DNA of 64,000 bases, from assembly GCF_001885735.1 (NCBI RefSeq), contig NZ_JXKG01000002.1, forward strand, positions 1 to 64,000. Reading direction: 5' to 3'. Below the pieces are notes generated by a model. That model was not told the origin of the DNA and ran no database searches. It saw nothing but the letters and a program-made list of their open reading frames with translations. Below, in pieces: positions 9,731 through 18,852 of the stretch (its first letter is position 1; the number at the start of each line of letters is the position of its first letter). The position numbers were made by a program, and so were the translations under genes. The stretch comes from Enterococcus canintestini (GTDB lineage: Bacteria; Bacillota; Bacilli; Lactobacillales; Enterococcaceae).

Positions 9731-11167
9731 ATGAAAGTATTGTTTGCTGCCGCTGAGTGTGCTCCTTTTTTTAAAACAGGTGGTCTAGGCGATGTCGCTG
9801 GTGCTTTGCCAAAAGAACTAGTCAAAAAAGGTATCGATTGTCGCGTCGTATTGCCTTATTTTGCCAAAAAAATACCAGCTGAATATGCTAATCAATGTGA
9901 AGACTTATTCTCTTTTTACGTAAATGTCGGTTGGCGAAAACAGTATTGTGGCGTAAAGCAACTAGTATTAAATGGCGTTACGTATTACTTTTTAGATAAT
10001 TTATACTATTTTGGCGCTCGGGATGGTTTATATGGGTATTACGATGACGGTGAACGTTTTGCCTTTTTCCAATTGGCGCTAATTGAAATGATGGAGCGCA
10101 TTGATTTTATCCCAGACCTTTTACATGCCAATGATTATCATACAGCGATGCTCCCGTTTTTATTAAAAGAAAAATATCGTTGGATTCATGCATATAATAA
10201 CATTAAGACCGTTTTGACTATCCATAATATTGAGTTTCAAGGGCAATATGCCGGTAGTGTTTTACCAGATTTATTTGGCGTTGGGATGGAACGCTATGAA
10301 GATGGTACGCTGCGCATGAACGATTGCTTAAACTTTATGAAAGCTGGGATTTTGTATGCTGATCGGGTCAATACGGTAAGCCCTTCTTATGCTGAAGAAA
10401 TCAAAACGCCTCAATTTGGCTCTGGGTTAGATGTTATTTTGCGAATGGAAGCTGGTAAGTTAAGTGGTATTTTAAATGGTATCGATTACGATTTAAATGA
10501 TCCTGATACTGATCTTTCATTACCTTATCACTACAATGCACAAGATCTAAGTGGAAAAGCAAAAAACAAGGCAGATTTACAAGCAAAAATGGGACTACCA
10601 GTCAAAGCAGATGTGCCACTTTTTGCAGTAGTTAGTCGTTTAACTTATCAAAAAGGCTTTAATCTTTTACTTGATGAGTTACACAGTCTTTTACAAAATG
10701 ATGTCCAGCTGGTGCTATTAGGGACAGGAGAGAAAGATTTTGAAAATGGCTTTCGTTACTTTGCCGCAACTTATCCTGATAAATGTGCGGTCAGCATTTC
10801 ATTTGATGTCAAACTGGCACAACAGATGTACGCAGCAGCAGATGCCTTTTTGATGCCGTCTGCTTTTGAACCATGTGGCCTATCGCAAATGATTTCTATG
10901 CGTTATGGAACTTTACCAATCGTTCATGAAATCGGTGGCTTAAAAGATACTGTCATCCCATATAATATTGTCACTGGTGAGGGGACTGGTTTTGGTTTTG
11001 CTGAGTTTAGTTCTTATCAATTATTAAAAGCGATTGAAAAAGCAATTACTTTATATGTAGGTGACCCAAAAACTTGGCAAAATCTTATGCAACAAGCAAT
11101 GGCAAAAGATTTTAGTTGGAAAACTTCTTCAAAACAATATGTTGCCTTATATGAAACGTTAGTTTAA
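9731..11167 (+). CDS. glgA: Glycogen synthase (ADP-glucose, GT5)
   Basis: Adds glucose from ADP-glucose to growing alpha-1,4 glucan chains. It is a 478-residue GT-B enzyme. The KTGGLGDV motif that binds ADP-glucose is at residues 15-22 (Lys15). The C-terminal domain shows SRLTYQKGF at about 304-312 and the E-x7-E motif region in [12 protein letters not shown] at about 377-388. The ATG at 9731 has GGAGGCG 6-7 nt upstream and lies one base after the glgD stop. A pair of hairpins separates it from glgP. Confidence 0.96.
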   Translation: MKVLFAAAECAPFFKTGGLGDVAGALPKELVKKGIDCRVVLPYFAKKIPAEYANQCEDLFSFYVNVGWRKQYCGVKQLVLNGVTYYFLDNLYYFGARDGLYGYYDDGERFAFFQLALIEMMERIDFIPDLLHANDYHTAMLPFLLKEKYRWIHAYNNIKTVLTIHNIEFQGQYAGSVLPDLFGVGMERYEDGTLRMNDCLNFMKAGILYADRVNTVSPSYAEEIKTPQFGSGLDVILRMEAGKLSGILNGIDYDLNDPDTDLSLPYHYNAQDLSGKAKNKADLQAKMGLPVKADVPLFAVVSRLTYQKGFNLLLDELHSLLQNDVQLVLLGTGEKDFENGFRYFAATYPDKCAVSISFDVKLAQQMYAAADAFLMPSAFEPCGLSQMISMRYGTLPIVHEIGGLKDTVIPYNIVTGEGTGFGFAEFSSYQLLKAIEKAITLYVGDPKTWQNLMQQAMAKDFSWKTSSKQYVALYETLV

Positions 11168-11174
11168 AAAATAC

Positions 11175-11285
11175 GTCGGTAAGAAACTGGGAAGCAGCCC
11201 GCTGTTTTTCAGCTTCTTACCGACTAAATTTTAAAATTGAAATAGCAAAAAATTAAGCTGAAGAAGCCTGCTTCTTCAACTTTTT
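11175..11285 (+). repeat. Two adjacent stem-loops between glgA and glgP
   Basis: The first, 11175-11224, has a stem of 11 bp plus 11 bp (G-U pairs included), interrupted by one mismatch, with a CCCG loop and no T-run. The second, 11259-11285, is TGAAGAAG/CTTCTTCA with loop CCTG and a short T-run, so it resembles an attenuator or weak terminator. They could set the ratio of synthesis genes to glgP, or protect mRNA ends. This is inference from structure only. Confidence 0.6.
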
Positions 11286-11305
11286 ATTATCTAGGAGGAA
11301 AAGAG

Positions 11306-13723
11306 ATGAAAATTACTAAAAAGGTTTTTAAAGAAGAAATGATCCAACGGTTAAAAGAAAAATATGCGATGGACATTAATGATGCTACACCGCAGGAACT
11401 TTTTCACGTATTAGGTAGCGTGGTTAAAGCTTATTACGCTGATGACTGGGTGCAAACGTGGAAAGACTATCTCACAGAAGAAACAAAGCAAGTTTATTAT
11501 TTTTCAATTGAGTTTTTACCAGGAAAAATGCTTAAAAGTAACTTGTTAAACTTAGGCATTTTAGATACCGTTCGGGATGGTTTAACCGAGTTGGGCTTTT
11601 CTTTAGATGCAATTGTTGAACAAGAAAAAGATATGGCATTAGGAAATGGTGGGCTAGGTCGATTAGCTTCTTGCTTTATGGACTCGATTGCTTCTTGTGG
11701 CTTACCGGGAAATGGGAATGGTATCCGTTATGATTATGGTTTATTTAAACAACGTTTTGTTGATGGTTATCAAGTAGAATTGCCTGATGAATGGTTAAAC
11801 AATGGTAACGTTTGGGAAGTCCGTAAAGAAAGTAAGGCAGTGGATGTGCGTTTTGGCGGTAACGTATATATGTTACCTCTAGCAGACGGGCGCTTAAAGC
11901 CAGTTTATGAAAATAGTCGCTTAATTAAAGCTGTCCCTTATGATACCGCAATGGTAGGCTATCAAAATGACGTAGTAAATACGTTAAGACTATGGTCAGT
12001 AGAAATTCCCGTTTCAGAAGAAAACCGCTACCGCAGTTTAGAAGAGCGGCGGGAATTAGAAGATTTAACAGCGGTGTTATATCCAGATGATTCCAATGAA
12101 AGAGGAAGAAGAACGCGATTATTGCAAGAATACTTCTTTGTTTCGGCTGGAGTCCAAAGTATTGTCCGCTACTTTAAAAAATTAAATAAGCCATTAACGA
12201 CCATGAGTCAATATATTGCCATTCACATTAACGATACACATCCAGCATTATGCATACCTGAAATGATGCGTATTTTGTTGGATGAATGTGATTTAACTTG
12301 GGAGCAAGCTTGGGAAGTAACAGTGAAGGTAATGAGTTATACTAATCACACGATTATGGCAGAAGCTTTAGAAAAATGGCCGATCGAATTGATGCAAGAA
12401 ATGTTACCGCGCATGTATCAGATTATTGAAGAAATCAATCGCCGCTTTGTAAATCAATATAGTCAGTATTATGATATCGAATTAATTGAACGGGCTAGCA
12501 TTATTCAAAATGGGCAAGTCCATATGGCTAACCTATCGATTATTGGTAGCCACAGTACCAATGGTGTTGCCAAATTGCATACAGATTTATTAAAAAGTGT
12601 TGTATTGCATGATTTTTATACAATCTTCCCAGATCGCTTTAATAATAAAACTAATGGGATTGCCCAAAGACGCTGGCTGCAACTGTCAAATGAACCATTG
12701 GCCAATCTTTTAGATCAAACGATTAAAACTTCTTGGCGGAAAAAAAGTAATGACTTGCATTTGCTACAAAATTATGTGGAAGATGATACTATTTTAACTG
12801 CTTTAGCTAAAGCAAAAAAAGAAAATAAAGTAGCATTAGCACAATATATTGAAGAAACAACCGGAATTGCAGTTTCAGCTGATGCAATTTTTGATGTACA
12901 AATCAAACGTCTACACGCATATAAACGTCAATTATTAAATCTCTTACACATCTTAAAATTATATTTTGCGATTAAAGATAACCCTGATTTTCAAATGGTG
13001 CCACGAGTTTTCATTTTTGGAGCTAAAGCAGCGCCAAGTTATACGTATGCAAAGGCAATTATTAAAGCAATTAACGAAACTGCCCAATTAATTAATCACG
13101 ATCCAGACGTAAAAGATCGGATCAAAATTGTCTTTTTAGAAAATTACAATGTAACTTTAGCAGAACGAATTATTCCAGCAGCAGATGTCAGTGAACAGAT
13201 TTCACTAGCTTCAAAAGAAGCTTCTGGTACTAGCAATATGAAACTGATGTTAAATGGTGCGATTACACTTGCTACTTTAGATGGTGCCAACATTGAAATT
13301 CGCGATGCTGTGGGTAAAGAGAATATTGTTATTTTTGGTTTAACAGAAGAAGAAGTATACGGCTATTATCAAGCACAAAATTACAATGCCATGAGCATTT
13401 ATGAAAATTCACCTACACTACAACGAGTTTTAAATGCCTTTATTGATGGCACCATTCCTAATATTCACTTTGAAGGCCAAGAAATATTTGATTCTTTAAT
13501 CAAATATAATGATGAATTTTTCGTCTTAAAAGACTTTGATTCTTATTGTGCTGCTCAAAAACAAATTGAAGAACTATATGGTGATAAAAGACGTTGGCAA
13601 CAGATGAGTTTAATTAACATTGCAAATGCGGGCCAATTTTCTGCAGATCATACTGTTGCGCGTTATGCAGAAGATATCTGGCAAATAGAACCAGTCTTTG
13701 CCCATAAAGAGTTAATGAGGTAA
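11306..13723 (+). CDS. glgP: Glycogen phosphorylase (GT35)
   Basis: Releases glucose-1-phosphate from glycogen ends. The 805-residue protein has family length. The pyridoxal-phosphate lysine lies in EASGTSNMKLMLNGA at Lys646. The N-terminal half has EKDMALGNGGLGRLASCFMDS at about 107-127, and AIHINDTHPAL near 308-318 is typical of bacterial phosphorylases. AGGAGG precedes the ATG. It is followed 5 nt later by the GH13 gene, so degradation and debranching are co-transcribed. Placing it after an attenuator-like hairpin suggests separate tuning from the synthesis genes. Confidence 0.96.
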   Translation: MKITKKVFKEEMIQRLKEKYAMDINDATPQELFHVLGSVVKAYYADDWVQTWKDYLTEETKQVYYFSIEFLPGKMLKSNLLNLGILDTVRDGLTELGFSLDAIVEQEKDMALGNGGLGRLASCFMDSIASCGLPGNGNGIRYDYGLFKQRFVDGYQVELPDEWLNNGNVWEVRKESKAVDVRFGGNVYMLPLADGRLKPVYENSRLIKAVPYDTAMVGYQNDVVNTLRLWSVEIPVSEENRYRSLEERRELEDLTAVLYPDDSNERGRRTRLLQEYFFVSAGVQSIVRYFKKLNKPLTTMSQYIAIHINDTHPALCIPEMMRILLDECDLTWEQAWEVTVKVMSYTNHTIMAEALEKWPIELMQEMLPRMYQIIEEINRRFVNQYSQYYDIELIERASIIQNGQVHMANLSIIGSHSTNGVAKLHTDLLKSVVLHDFYTIFPDRFNNKTNGIAQRRWLQLSNEPLANLLDQTIKTSWRKKSNDLHLLQNYVEDDTILTALAKAKKENKVALAQYIEETTGIAVSADAIFDVQIKRLHAYKRQLLNLLHILKLYFAIKDNPDFQMVPRVFIFGAKAAPSYTYAKAIIKAINETAQLINHDPDVKDRIKIVFLENYNVTLAERIIPAADVSEQISLASKEASGTSNMKLMLNGAITLATLDGANIEIRDAVGKENIVIFGLTEEEVYGYYQAQNYNAMSIYENSPTLQRVLNAFIDGTIPNIHFEGQEIFDSLIKYNDEFFVLKDFDSYCAAQKQIEELYGDKRRWQQMSLINIANAGQFSADHTVARYAEDIWQIEPVFAHKELMR

Positions 13724-13728
13724 GGTTT

Positions 13729-15558
13729 ATGACAGCGGTATATTTTAATTCATGGTTAGAAGAGTATAAGAAACCATTTGGTGCGGTTTTGGAAAATGAG
13801 TTTGTCTCCTTTAAAATTAGTGTCGAAGATGATTTTGTTACAGGTGTTACGTTAGTCATCGCAAAAGATGAGAATAAACCTCACACCATTGCCATGGAAA
13901 GCTATGGCACGCAGCAGTATCACTTTGATTATTTTTTCAATGAAGGCAAAGGCGTTTATTTTTATTATTTTGAAGTTCATTATTTGGACGCTAATCGCGC
14001 TGAGCACACTCGCTATTATGGCGCAATTGAAGGTGGGGGAGCTGGGCATTTAGTCGATCATTTTGATGAAATTAAAAGGTATCAAGTTACCTGCTACAAA
14101 AAAGCTGAAGTGACACCTAAATGGTATCGTGAAGGCGTTTTTTATCAAATTTTTCCTGATCGTTTTTATAATGGCAATCAACACGGGTTAGTGAATCATC
14201 CCAAACCAAATACTTTTATTTATGGGAATCATCATGATGAACCAATGTATATTAAAGATGAGAATGGCGATATTAGTCGCTGGGACTTTTTTGGTGGTAA
14301 TTTTAAAGGCATTAAAGAAAAAATTCCGTATTTAAAAGAGTTAGGAATCACTGGAATTTATTTGAATCCCATTTTTGAAGCGCGAAGTAATCATCGGTAT
14401 GATACCAGTGACTATTTAGCAATCGACCCAATTTTAGGCACTGAGGCAGAATTTTTGGAGTTATTGTCTGAACTACATGAAAATAATATTCATGTGATTT
14501 TAGATGGTGTTTTTAGTCATGTTGGTCGCAATAGTATCTACTTTAATTATGATGGCGCTTATGGACAAACAAAAGGTGCTTATCGGAATATCCATAGTCG
14601 CTATTATCCTTGGTTTAATTTTAATCGTTATCCTGATGATTACCGCTCTTGGTGGGGAGTAAAGGATTTACCAGAGATTAATAAAGACAACCCAGAATTT
14701 CAGCAGTTCATTTATGGCGATAACGGTGTGTTGGCAAAGTGGAACAAGTTTGGCGTTGACGGTTGGCGTTTAGATGTAGCTGATGAACTGCCGGATGAAT
14801 TTATTGCGGGAATCCGGCATAATCTCGATCAATTTGAAGAAAAAGTATTACTAGGCGAAGTGTGGGAAGACGCTTCGAATAAAATTTCTTATGGTAAAAG
14901 GCGCCAATATATTTTAGGTAATCATCTACACGGTGTGATGAATTATCCGTTGCGCGAACAAGCTTTAGCATTTTTAACAGCAGGCTGTGCACCAGAGACG
15001 ATTGCGAAACACTTTACTACCTTACAAGAAAACTATCCTCGTGATGTTTTTTATAATAGTTTTAATAACATTGGAACCCATGACACCGAACGAATTTTAA
15101 CCCAATTAGATGGTGATACTCGTAAATTATCTTTAGCTTTTGGCTTATTACATCTTTTTCCAGGAGTTCCTTGTGTTTATTATGGAGATGAAGCGGGCTT
15201 AACGGGCGGAAAAGATCCTGAAAATCGGAAGTTTTTCCCTTGGGATAACATCGATTTGAAATGTTATGAAGCCTGTCAAAGTTGGATTGCTTTACGTAAA
15301 GATAATCCTGTTATTCATCAAGGGGAATTTTTACTTTTATACACAAAGCGATTGTTGGGCGTTTTGCGTTATGATAGTGAAGATTTTGTTTTGGTCTTTT
15401 TTAATCCTAGCAATGGGATGCAAGCTATTGATGTAGCAGAAATTCAAACTTTACGTCCCTTGCCTATTACAAAAGAACGATTAAAAGCAATCATCGGAGA
15501 AAATCAGACGATTCAAGAGGCGGACGCTTGTGTCTTTAGCGGGAAATTATTTGCTTAA
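13729..15558 (+). CDS. GH13 neopullulanase / cyclomaltodextrinase-type alpha-amylase
   Basis: A 609-residue cytoplasmic GH13_20-type enzyme with no signal peptide. It has an N-terminal CBM34-like beta domain (residues 1-125) and a catalytic barrel. Catalytic residues are Asp349 in DGWRLDVADE, Glu377 in LLGEVWED and Asp452 in NNIGTHDTER. Region I is DGVFSHVGRNS. In the glycogen operons of lactobacilli the equivalent gene is called amylopullulanase. It probably trims alpha-1,4 and alpha-1,6 links of limit dextrins left by GlgP. A GAGG site 8 nt before the ATG lies inside glgP. It is the last gene of the operon. Exact specificity cannot be read from sequence. Confidence 0.9.
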   Translation: MTAVYFNSWLEEYKKPFGAVLENEFVSFKISVEDDFVTGVTLVIAKDENKPHTIAMESYGTQQYHFDYFFNEGKGVYFYYFEVHYLDANRAEHTRYYGAIEGGGAGHLVDHFDEIKRYQVTCYKKAEVTPKWYREGVFYQIFPDRFYNGNQHGLVNHPKPNTFIYGNHHDEPMYIKDENGDISRWDFFGGNFKGIKEKIPYLKELGITGIYLNPIFEARSNHRYDTSDYLAIDPILGTEAEFLELLSELHENNIHVILDGVFSHVGRNSIYFNYDGAYGQTKGAYRNIHSRYYPWFNFNRYPDDYRSWWGVKDLPEINKDNPEFQQFIYGDNGVLAKWNKFGVDGWRLDVADELPDEFIAGIRHNLDQFEEKVLLGEVWEDASNKISYGKRRQYILGNHLHGVMNYPLREQALAFLTAGCAPETIAKHFTTLQENYPRDVFYNSFNNIGTHDTERILTQLDGDTRKLSLAFGLLHLFPGVPCVYYGDEAGLTGGKDPENRKFFPWDNIDLKCYEACQSWIALRKDNPVIHQGEFLLLYTKRLLGVLRYDSEDFVLVFFNPSNGMQAIDVAEIQTLRPLPITKERLKAIIGENQTIQEADACVFSGKLFA

Positions 15559-15559
15559 G

Positions 15560-15626
15560 TTGGAATTTTAAAATTCCACTTAGCTGGGGTAAATTTTCAA
15601 TAGATTTATTTGCTTTATGGTATGAT
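15560..15626 (+). promoter_or_regulatory. Palindrome and extended -10 promoter upstream of the gene at 15657
   Basis: A TGGAATTTTAAAATTCCA palindrome (about 15561-15578) has no T-run, so it would be a weak terminator of the glg operon. TGGTATGAT (15618-15626) is an extended -10 element 30 nt before the next start. No good -35 box is seen, as allowed for extended -10 promoters. Confidence 0.45.
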
Positions 15627-15656
15627 AAAACAAAGTAGATAAAGGATGAAGTTATA

Positions 15657-16436
15657 ATGGGAAAATATACCGATATAAAGCGGAAACATTACCGCTTTCC
15701 AGTTTACGATGACAATGAAGATGTTAAAATTCAAAAAGAAAAACGCAATCTTTTTGCCAAAGATCGTAGTTGGCTTTTAACTGATGAAACAGAACATAAT
15801 GGAACTTCTTTTTACACGCCACCGAAAAAAAGTGTACTAAAAAGTGATCAATTAAAGGAAGAACGGGCTTTGCGCCGCTCCCGGAAAGCAACTGCCGCCA
15901 AACAAGGCCATACCTTAGCCCAAGAAGAAGAACTAAAGAAGCATCGGGCCAATTTACCAGATTACAGTAAAAAAATTAAGCCCGAAACAGATTTAGCTGG
16001 CCGAACTTCTCTTTTTGGTAAAGAGTACAAAAGGTCAACATATAAAGTGAAAAATGACACTTCAACACCAGAAAAGAGTACGGTGAAACGCTATAGTGGT
16101 GGGCGCTCTTATTTTGTACCTAAATATATCCCTGCTTCTTTAATTTCAGATGAAAAAAAAGAAACAGTTAATGAAACAGAATTGTTGGCCTCTTTATCCA
16201 AAAATAAAGATCAATATTTATTGTTTGATCATGAACCAGCCGCGTTTCAAGAAAAAAGAGCCGATGACCCTACGGTAGAAAAGTTTTATCATGATGAAGA
16301 CTTAAAAGCAGAGGAAGCCACCTCAAATTCAGAAGCAAAACATGGAAAAAAAGGTAAAGTGTTGGAACGTGATTTAAAAGGTCTCATTGAAGACGGTCAA
16401 TCTGAAGGGCGTCGTTCTAGTTATTTTGAAGAATAA
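15657..16436 (+). CDS. Highly charged hypothetical protein, 259 aa
   Basis: I do not recognise this family. The protein is strongly enriched in Lys, Glu, Asp, Arg and Ser, with almost no hydrophobic runs, and is probably largely disordered. No signal peptide or membrane segment is seen. Short recognisable patches are FAKDRSWLLTD (about 33-43), SLFGKEYKRSTYKV (about 118-131) and SGGRSYFVPKYIPASLI (about 148-164), which could be short binding motifs. AAAGGATGA lies before the ATG at 15657. A 61-codon gene follows 14 nt downstream, so the two may be co-expressed. Confidence 0.75.
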   Translation: MGKYTDIKRKHYRFPVYDDNEDVKIQKEKRNLFAKDRSWLLTDETEHNGTSFYTPPKKSVLKSDQLKEERALRRSRKATAAKQGHTLAQEEELKKHRANLPDYSKKIKPETDLAGRTSLFGKEYKRSTYKVKNDTSTPEKSTVKRYSGGRSYFVPKYIPASLISDEKKETVNETELLASLSKNKDQYLLFDHEPAAFQEKRADDPTVEKFYHDEDLKAEEATSNSEAKHGKKGKVLERDLKGLIEDGQSEGRRSSYFEE

Positions 16437-16450
16437 GAGGGTAGCAGTAA

Positions 16451-16636
16451 ATGGAAACATATGATGTACAATTAGAAAAGTTGAAAAATGGTGAAATCAA
16501 AAAAATTGAAGTCAGCCGCGAAAATTTCTTTTTATTTCGCAATGCGTGGGTTAATCGAGCTGATAAAAAATATTTTGTTGGTGAAGCCCATCATAATGGT
16601 GATATCACCTATCATTATGATCCAACTGTTTTATAA
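16451..16636 (+). CDS. Hypothetical small protein, 61 aa
   Basis: An acidic/basic mixed soluble peptide of 61 residues, with a beta-prone pattern (DVQLEKLKNGEIKKIEVS, then KKYFVGEAHHNGDITYHYD). No family is recognised. GAGGGTAG lies upstream of the ATG at suitable spacing. It is 14 nt after the charged 259-residue protein and probably shares its transcript. A bidirectional terminator follows at 16674. Confidence 0.65.
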   Translation: METYDVQLEKLKNGEIKKIEVSRENFFLFRNAWVNRADKKYFVGEAHHNGDITYHYDPTVL

Positions 16637-16673
16637 GTAAGCAAAATTAGACTATATAACAATCAGTCCCAAT

Positions 16674-16720
16674 AAAAACCTCTCTGAGATGATAAAATAA
16701 TCATTTCAGAGAGGTTTTTG
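16674..16720. terminator. Bidirectional terminator
   Basis: AAAAACCTCTCTGA.ATGAT pairs with ATCAT.TCAGAGAGGTTTTT around a short A/T loop. Both ends carry A/T runs. It separates the plus-strand genes from the minus-strand tRNA. The stretch 16637-16993 contains this and the next terminator and no convincing gene. Confidence 0.8.
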
Positions 16721-16756
16721 GGTAAATTTAATGTTATCGTAAACTGAGTAAGAGAA

Positions 16757-16794
16757 CAAAAAAATAGCCCTTGGTGATAATTACACTAAAGGCT
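16757..16794 (-). terminator. Terminator downstream of tRNA-Leu
   Basis: On the minus strand, AGCCTTTAGTG pairs imperfectly with CACCAAGGGCT and is followed by a run of seven T. It would end a tRNA transcript extending about 200 nt past the mature tRNA. Confidence 0.6.
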
Positions 16795-16993
16795 AAAACT
16801 GTTATTATATAATTAGTAACTTACAAAGAACTTCATCACTCATGTTAATCGAAATAAAATCATTTGAGCGTAAATGACCTTGAAATTGACCTTGAAGAAA
16901 TAGCATTCCGTAAAAACTGTCAAAACAAACATTATCATAAGCGCTAATCTGACGACGTTTTAACAATCTGTAAAAAACTAAAAAAACGCGTAA

Positions 16994-17077
16994 TGCAGAA
17001 GACGGGACTCGAACCCGCACGAGCTTACGCTCACAAGACCCTCAATCTTGCTTGTCTGCCAATTCCAACACTTCTGC
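16994..17077 (-). tRNA. tRNA-Leu (anticodon GAG)
   Basis: The 84-nt gene has a 7-bp acceptor stem GCAGAAG/CTTCTGC, discriminator A, a D-arm of the leucine type, an anticodon stem CAAGA/TCTTG enclosing loop TTGAGGG (anticodon GAG), a long class-II variable arm (TGAGC..GCTCG) and the TTCGAGTCC T-loop. CCA is not encoded; TTA follows the discriminator. The tRNA decodes CUC and CUU. It stands alone and no integrated element is seen beside it. Confidence 0.95.
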
Positions 17078-17147
17078 AAGACAACAACTTATGATACCTT
17101 AGAAAAAAATCCTTTGTCAAGATGAAGACAAGAAATGTGAGGAGACA

Positions 17148-17303
17148 ATGAAAAAATCAGATGGTACTTATCTTTTCCCAACTATTTTATTAGGACTTCT
17201 TATTGGTTTAATTTGTGACAACGTGTTAGCTGGTATTTTCTTAGGGATAGTAGCGAGTATTTTCATTGATATCGTCATTAATTTTTATCGGCAAAAAAAT
17301 TAA
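17148..17303 (+). CDS. Small membrane protein, 51 aa
   Basis: A short gene with a clear GAGGAG ribosome-binding site 5-6 nt before the ATG. The peptide begins MKKSDGTYLFPT and then forms two hydrophobic segments (ILLGLLIGLICD and LAGIFLGIVASIFIDIVI), ending NFYRQKN. A helical hairpin in the membrane is likely. No family is recognised. It lies between the divergent tRNA-Leu and the aminotransferase, about 90 nt upstream of the latter, and may be co-transcribed with it. Confidence 0.65.
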   Translation: MKKSDGTYLFPTILLGLLIGLICDNVLAGIFLGIVASIFIDIVINFYRQKN

Positions 17304-17394
17304 AAGTTTTACGAAAAAATCATAGGAAAGATTGCTTTTTAAAGGATAAAAAAGTAAAGTAATTACAACAATCCATTAAAAAAGGGGCGATGTT

Positions 17395-18612
17395 ATGAAA
17401 CACTTTGAGAAATCAAATAAATTAGAAGGTGTTAGCTATGATGTGCGTGGGCCGGTGTTAGAAGAAGCCGAACGTATGCAAGAAGAAGGAGTTAGCATTT
17501 TAAAATTAAACACTGGCAATCCCGCACCCTTTGGCTTTGAAGCCCCCGATGAAATCGTCAGAGACTTAATTATGAACGTTCGTTCTTCAGAGGGCTATTC
17601 TGATTCCAAAGGTATCTTTTCGGCTCGAAAAGCAATCGAGCAGTACTGTCAGTTAAAAGGCTTTCCCAATGTAACGATTAATGATATTTATACTGGTAAT
17701 GGTGTTAGTGAATTGATTACTATGTGTATGCAAGGTTTATGTAACGACGGGGATGAAGTCTTGGTTCCTTCACCAGACTATCCATTGTGGACTGCCTCTG
17801 TTTCTTTAGCTGGTGGCAAACCGGTTCATTATATTTGTGATGAAGAAAGTGAATGGTATCCTGATTTAACTGATATGCGAGCTAAAATTACGAGCAAAAC
17901 AAAAGCCATTGTCGTAATTAATCCGAATAATCCGACCGGCGCACTTTATCCTAAGGAAATATTAGAAGGAATCGTTGAATTAGCGCGGGAGTTTGATTTA
18001 ATTATTTTTTCTGATGAAATTTATGACCGTTTGGTGATGGATGGCTTAACCCATATTCCGATTGCGACATTAGCACCTGATCGCTTTGTTGTCACATTAA
18101 ATGGGCTGTCAAAATCGCATCGTGTAGCGGGGTTTCGGGTCGGCTGGATGGTATTGAGCGGTGATAAAAAAGGCGTTAAAGACTACATCGAAGGGTTAAA
18201 TATGTTATCTTCGATGCGTTTGTGTTCAAATGTATTATCCCAACAAATTATTCAAACAGCTTTAGGTGGTTACCAAAGCAGTGATGAACTTTTATTACCT
18301 GGTGGTCGAATTTATGAACAACGAGAATATATTTACAATGCGTTAAATGATATTCCTGGACTTTCCGCTGTAAAACCGAAAGCTGCTTTTTATATTTTCC
18401 CTAAAATTGATAGCAAGCGGTTTAATATCACCAATGATGAACAATTCGTTTTAGACTTTTTACATGAGCATAAAATATTACTCGTTCATGGTGGTGGATT
18501 TAACTGGCAAAAACCAGATCATTTCCGTATTGTTTATTTACCGAAAATGGATGATTTAAAATTTACGGCTGAAAAATTACGAGAATTTTTGGCCACTTAT
18601 CAACAAAAATAA
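17395..18612 (+). CDS. PLP-dependent aminotransferase, AlaA/PatA type (probable alanine aminotransferase)
   Basis: A fold-type I class I/II aminotransferase of 405 residues. The substrate-binding SPDYPLW, the NPNNPTGA motif at about 177-184, the SDEIYDRL block and the PLP lysine Lys240 in LNGLSKSHRVAGFRVGW are all visible. The overall pattern matches E. coli AlaA (YfbQ), a glutamate-pyruvate aminotransferase. Alanine synthesis is thus the likely role, but aromatic or branched-chain activity is possible. AAAAAGGGGCG precedes the ATG. A terminator hairpin follows. Confidence 0.88.
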   Translation: MKHFEKSNKLEGVSYDVRGPVLEEAERMQEEGVSILKLNTGNPAPFGFEAPDEIVRDLIMNVRSSEGYSDSKGIFSARKAIEQYCQLKGFPNVTINDIYTGNGVSELITMCMQGLCNDGDEVLVPSPDYPLWTASVSLAGGKPVHYICDEESEWYPDLTDMRAKITSKTKAIVVINPNNPTGALYPKEILEGIVELAREFDLIIFSDEIYDRLVMDGLTHIPIATLAPDRFVVTLNGLSKSHRVAGFRVGWMVLSGDKKGVKDYIEGLNMLSSMRLCSNVLSQQIIQTALGGYQSSDELLLPGGRIYEQREYIYNALNDIPGLSAVKPKAAFYIFPKIDSKRFNITNDEQFVLDFLHEHKILLVHGGGFNWQKPDHFRIVYLPKMDDLKFTAEKLREFLATYQQK

Positions 18613-18630
18613 AATCTGTGGTAATTTAAT

Positions 18631-18680
18631 AGAGAAGGAGGTGTGACAAGAATTTTATCGCACTTTCTTCTCTATTTTTT
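18631..18680 (+). terminator. Terminator after the aminotransferase gene
   Basis: AGAGAAGGAGGTG (18631-18643) pairs over 13 bp, including two G-U pairs, with CACTTTCTTCTCT, followed by a T-run. The loop side reads GTGTGACAAG..TTTTATCGCAC, echoing the ends of the repeat at 49.4-49.6 kb. Confidence 0.75.
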
Positions 18681-18711
18681 AGCTATCTTTTAATAATTGG
18701 ATTTTAGTAAA

Positions 18712-18757
18712 GCAATTTCAGCCTAACTTTTCGAACTAAAAGTTAGGCTGAAATTGC
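18712..18757. repeat. Perfect 20-bp inverted repeat
   Basis: GCAATTTCAGCCTAACTTTT is exactly repeated in inverse orientation after a 6-nt spacer (CGAACT). Neither side has a proper T-run on the plus strand, and on the minus strand only TTTACTAAAA follows. It lies between two convergent genes. Its inner half resembles the inverted repeat at 3825. Confidence 0.8.
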
Positions 18758-18852
18758 GGATTATGTAGGGAAAAAAGAAAGAATTCTTTTATAGAAGCTA
18801 GTGAAGTGAAAGTGTTAAGTATGTAGTAATAGGGGTACTTTTTAAAACCATT

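Noticed and set aside
16805-17020. A 71-codon minus-strand ORF starting inside tRNA-Leu
   Set aside because: Its first residues (RVRVPSSA) come from the tRNA T-arm. No ribosome-binding site. A shorter internal start also lacks a good site.
16994-17077. tRNA-Leu as attachment site of an integrated element
   Set aside because: No integrase, no phage genes and no repeated tRNA end were seen on either side.
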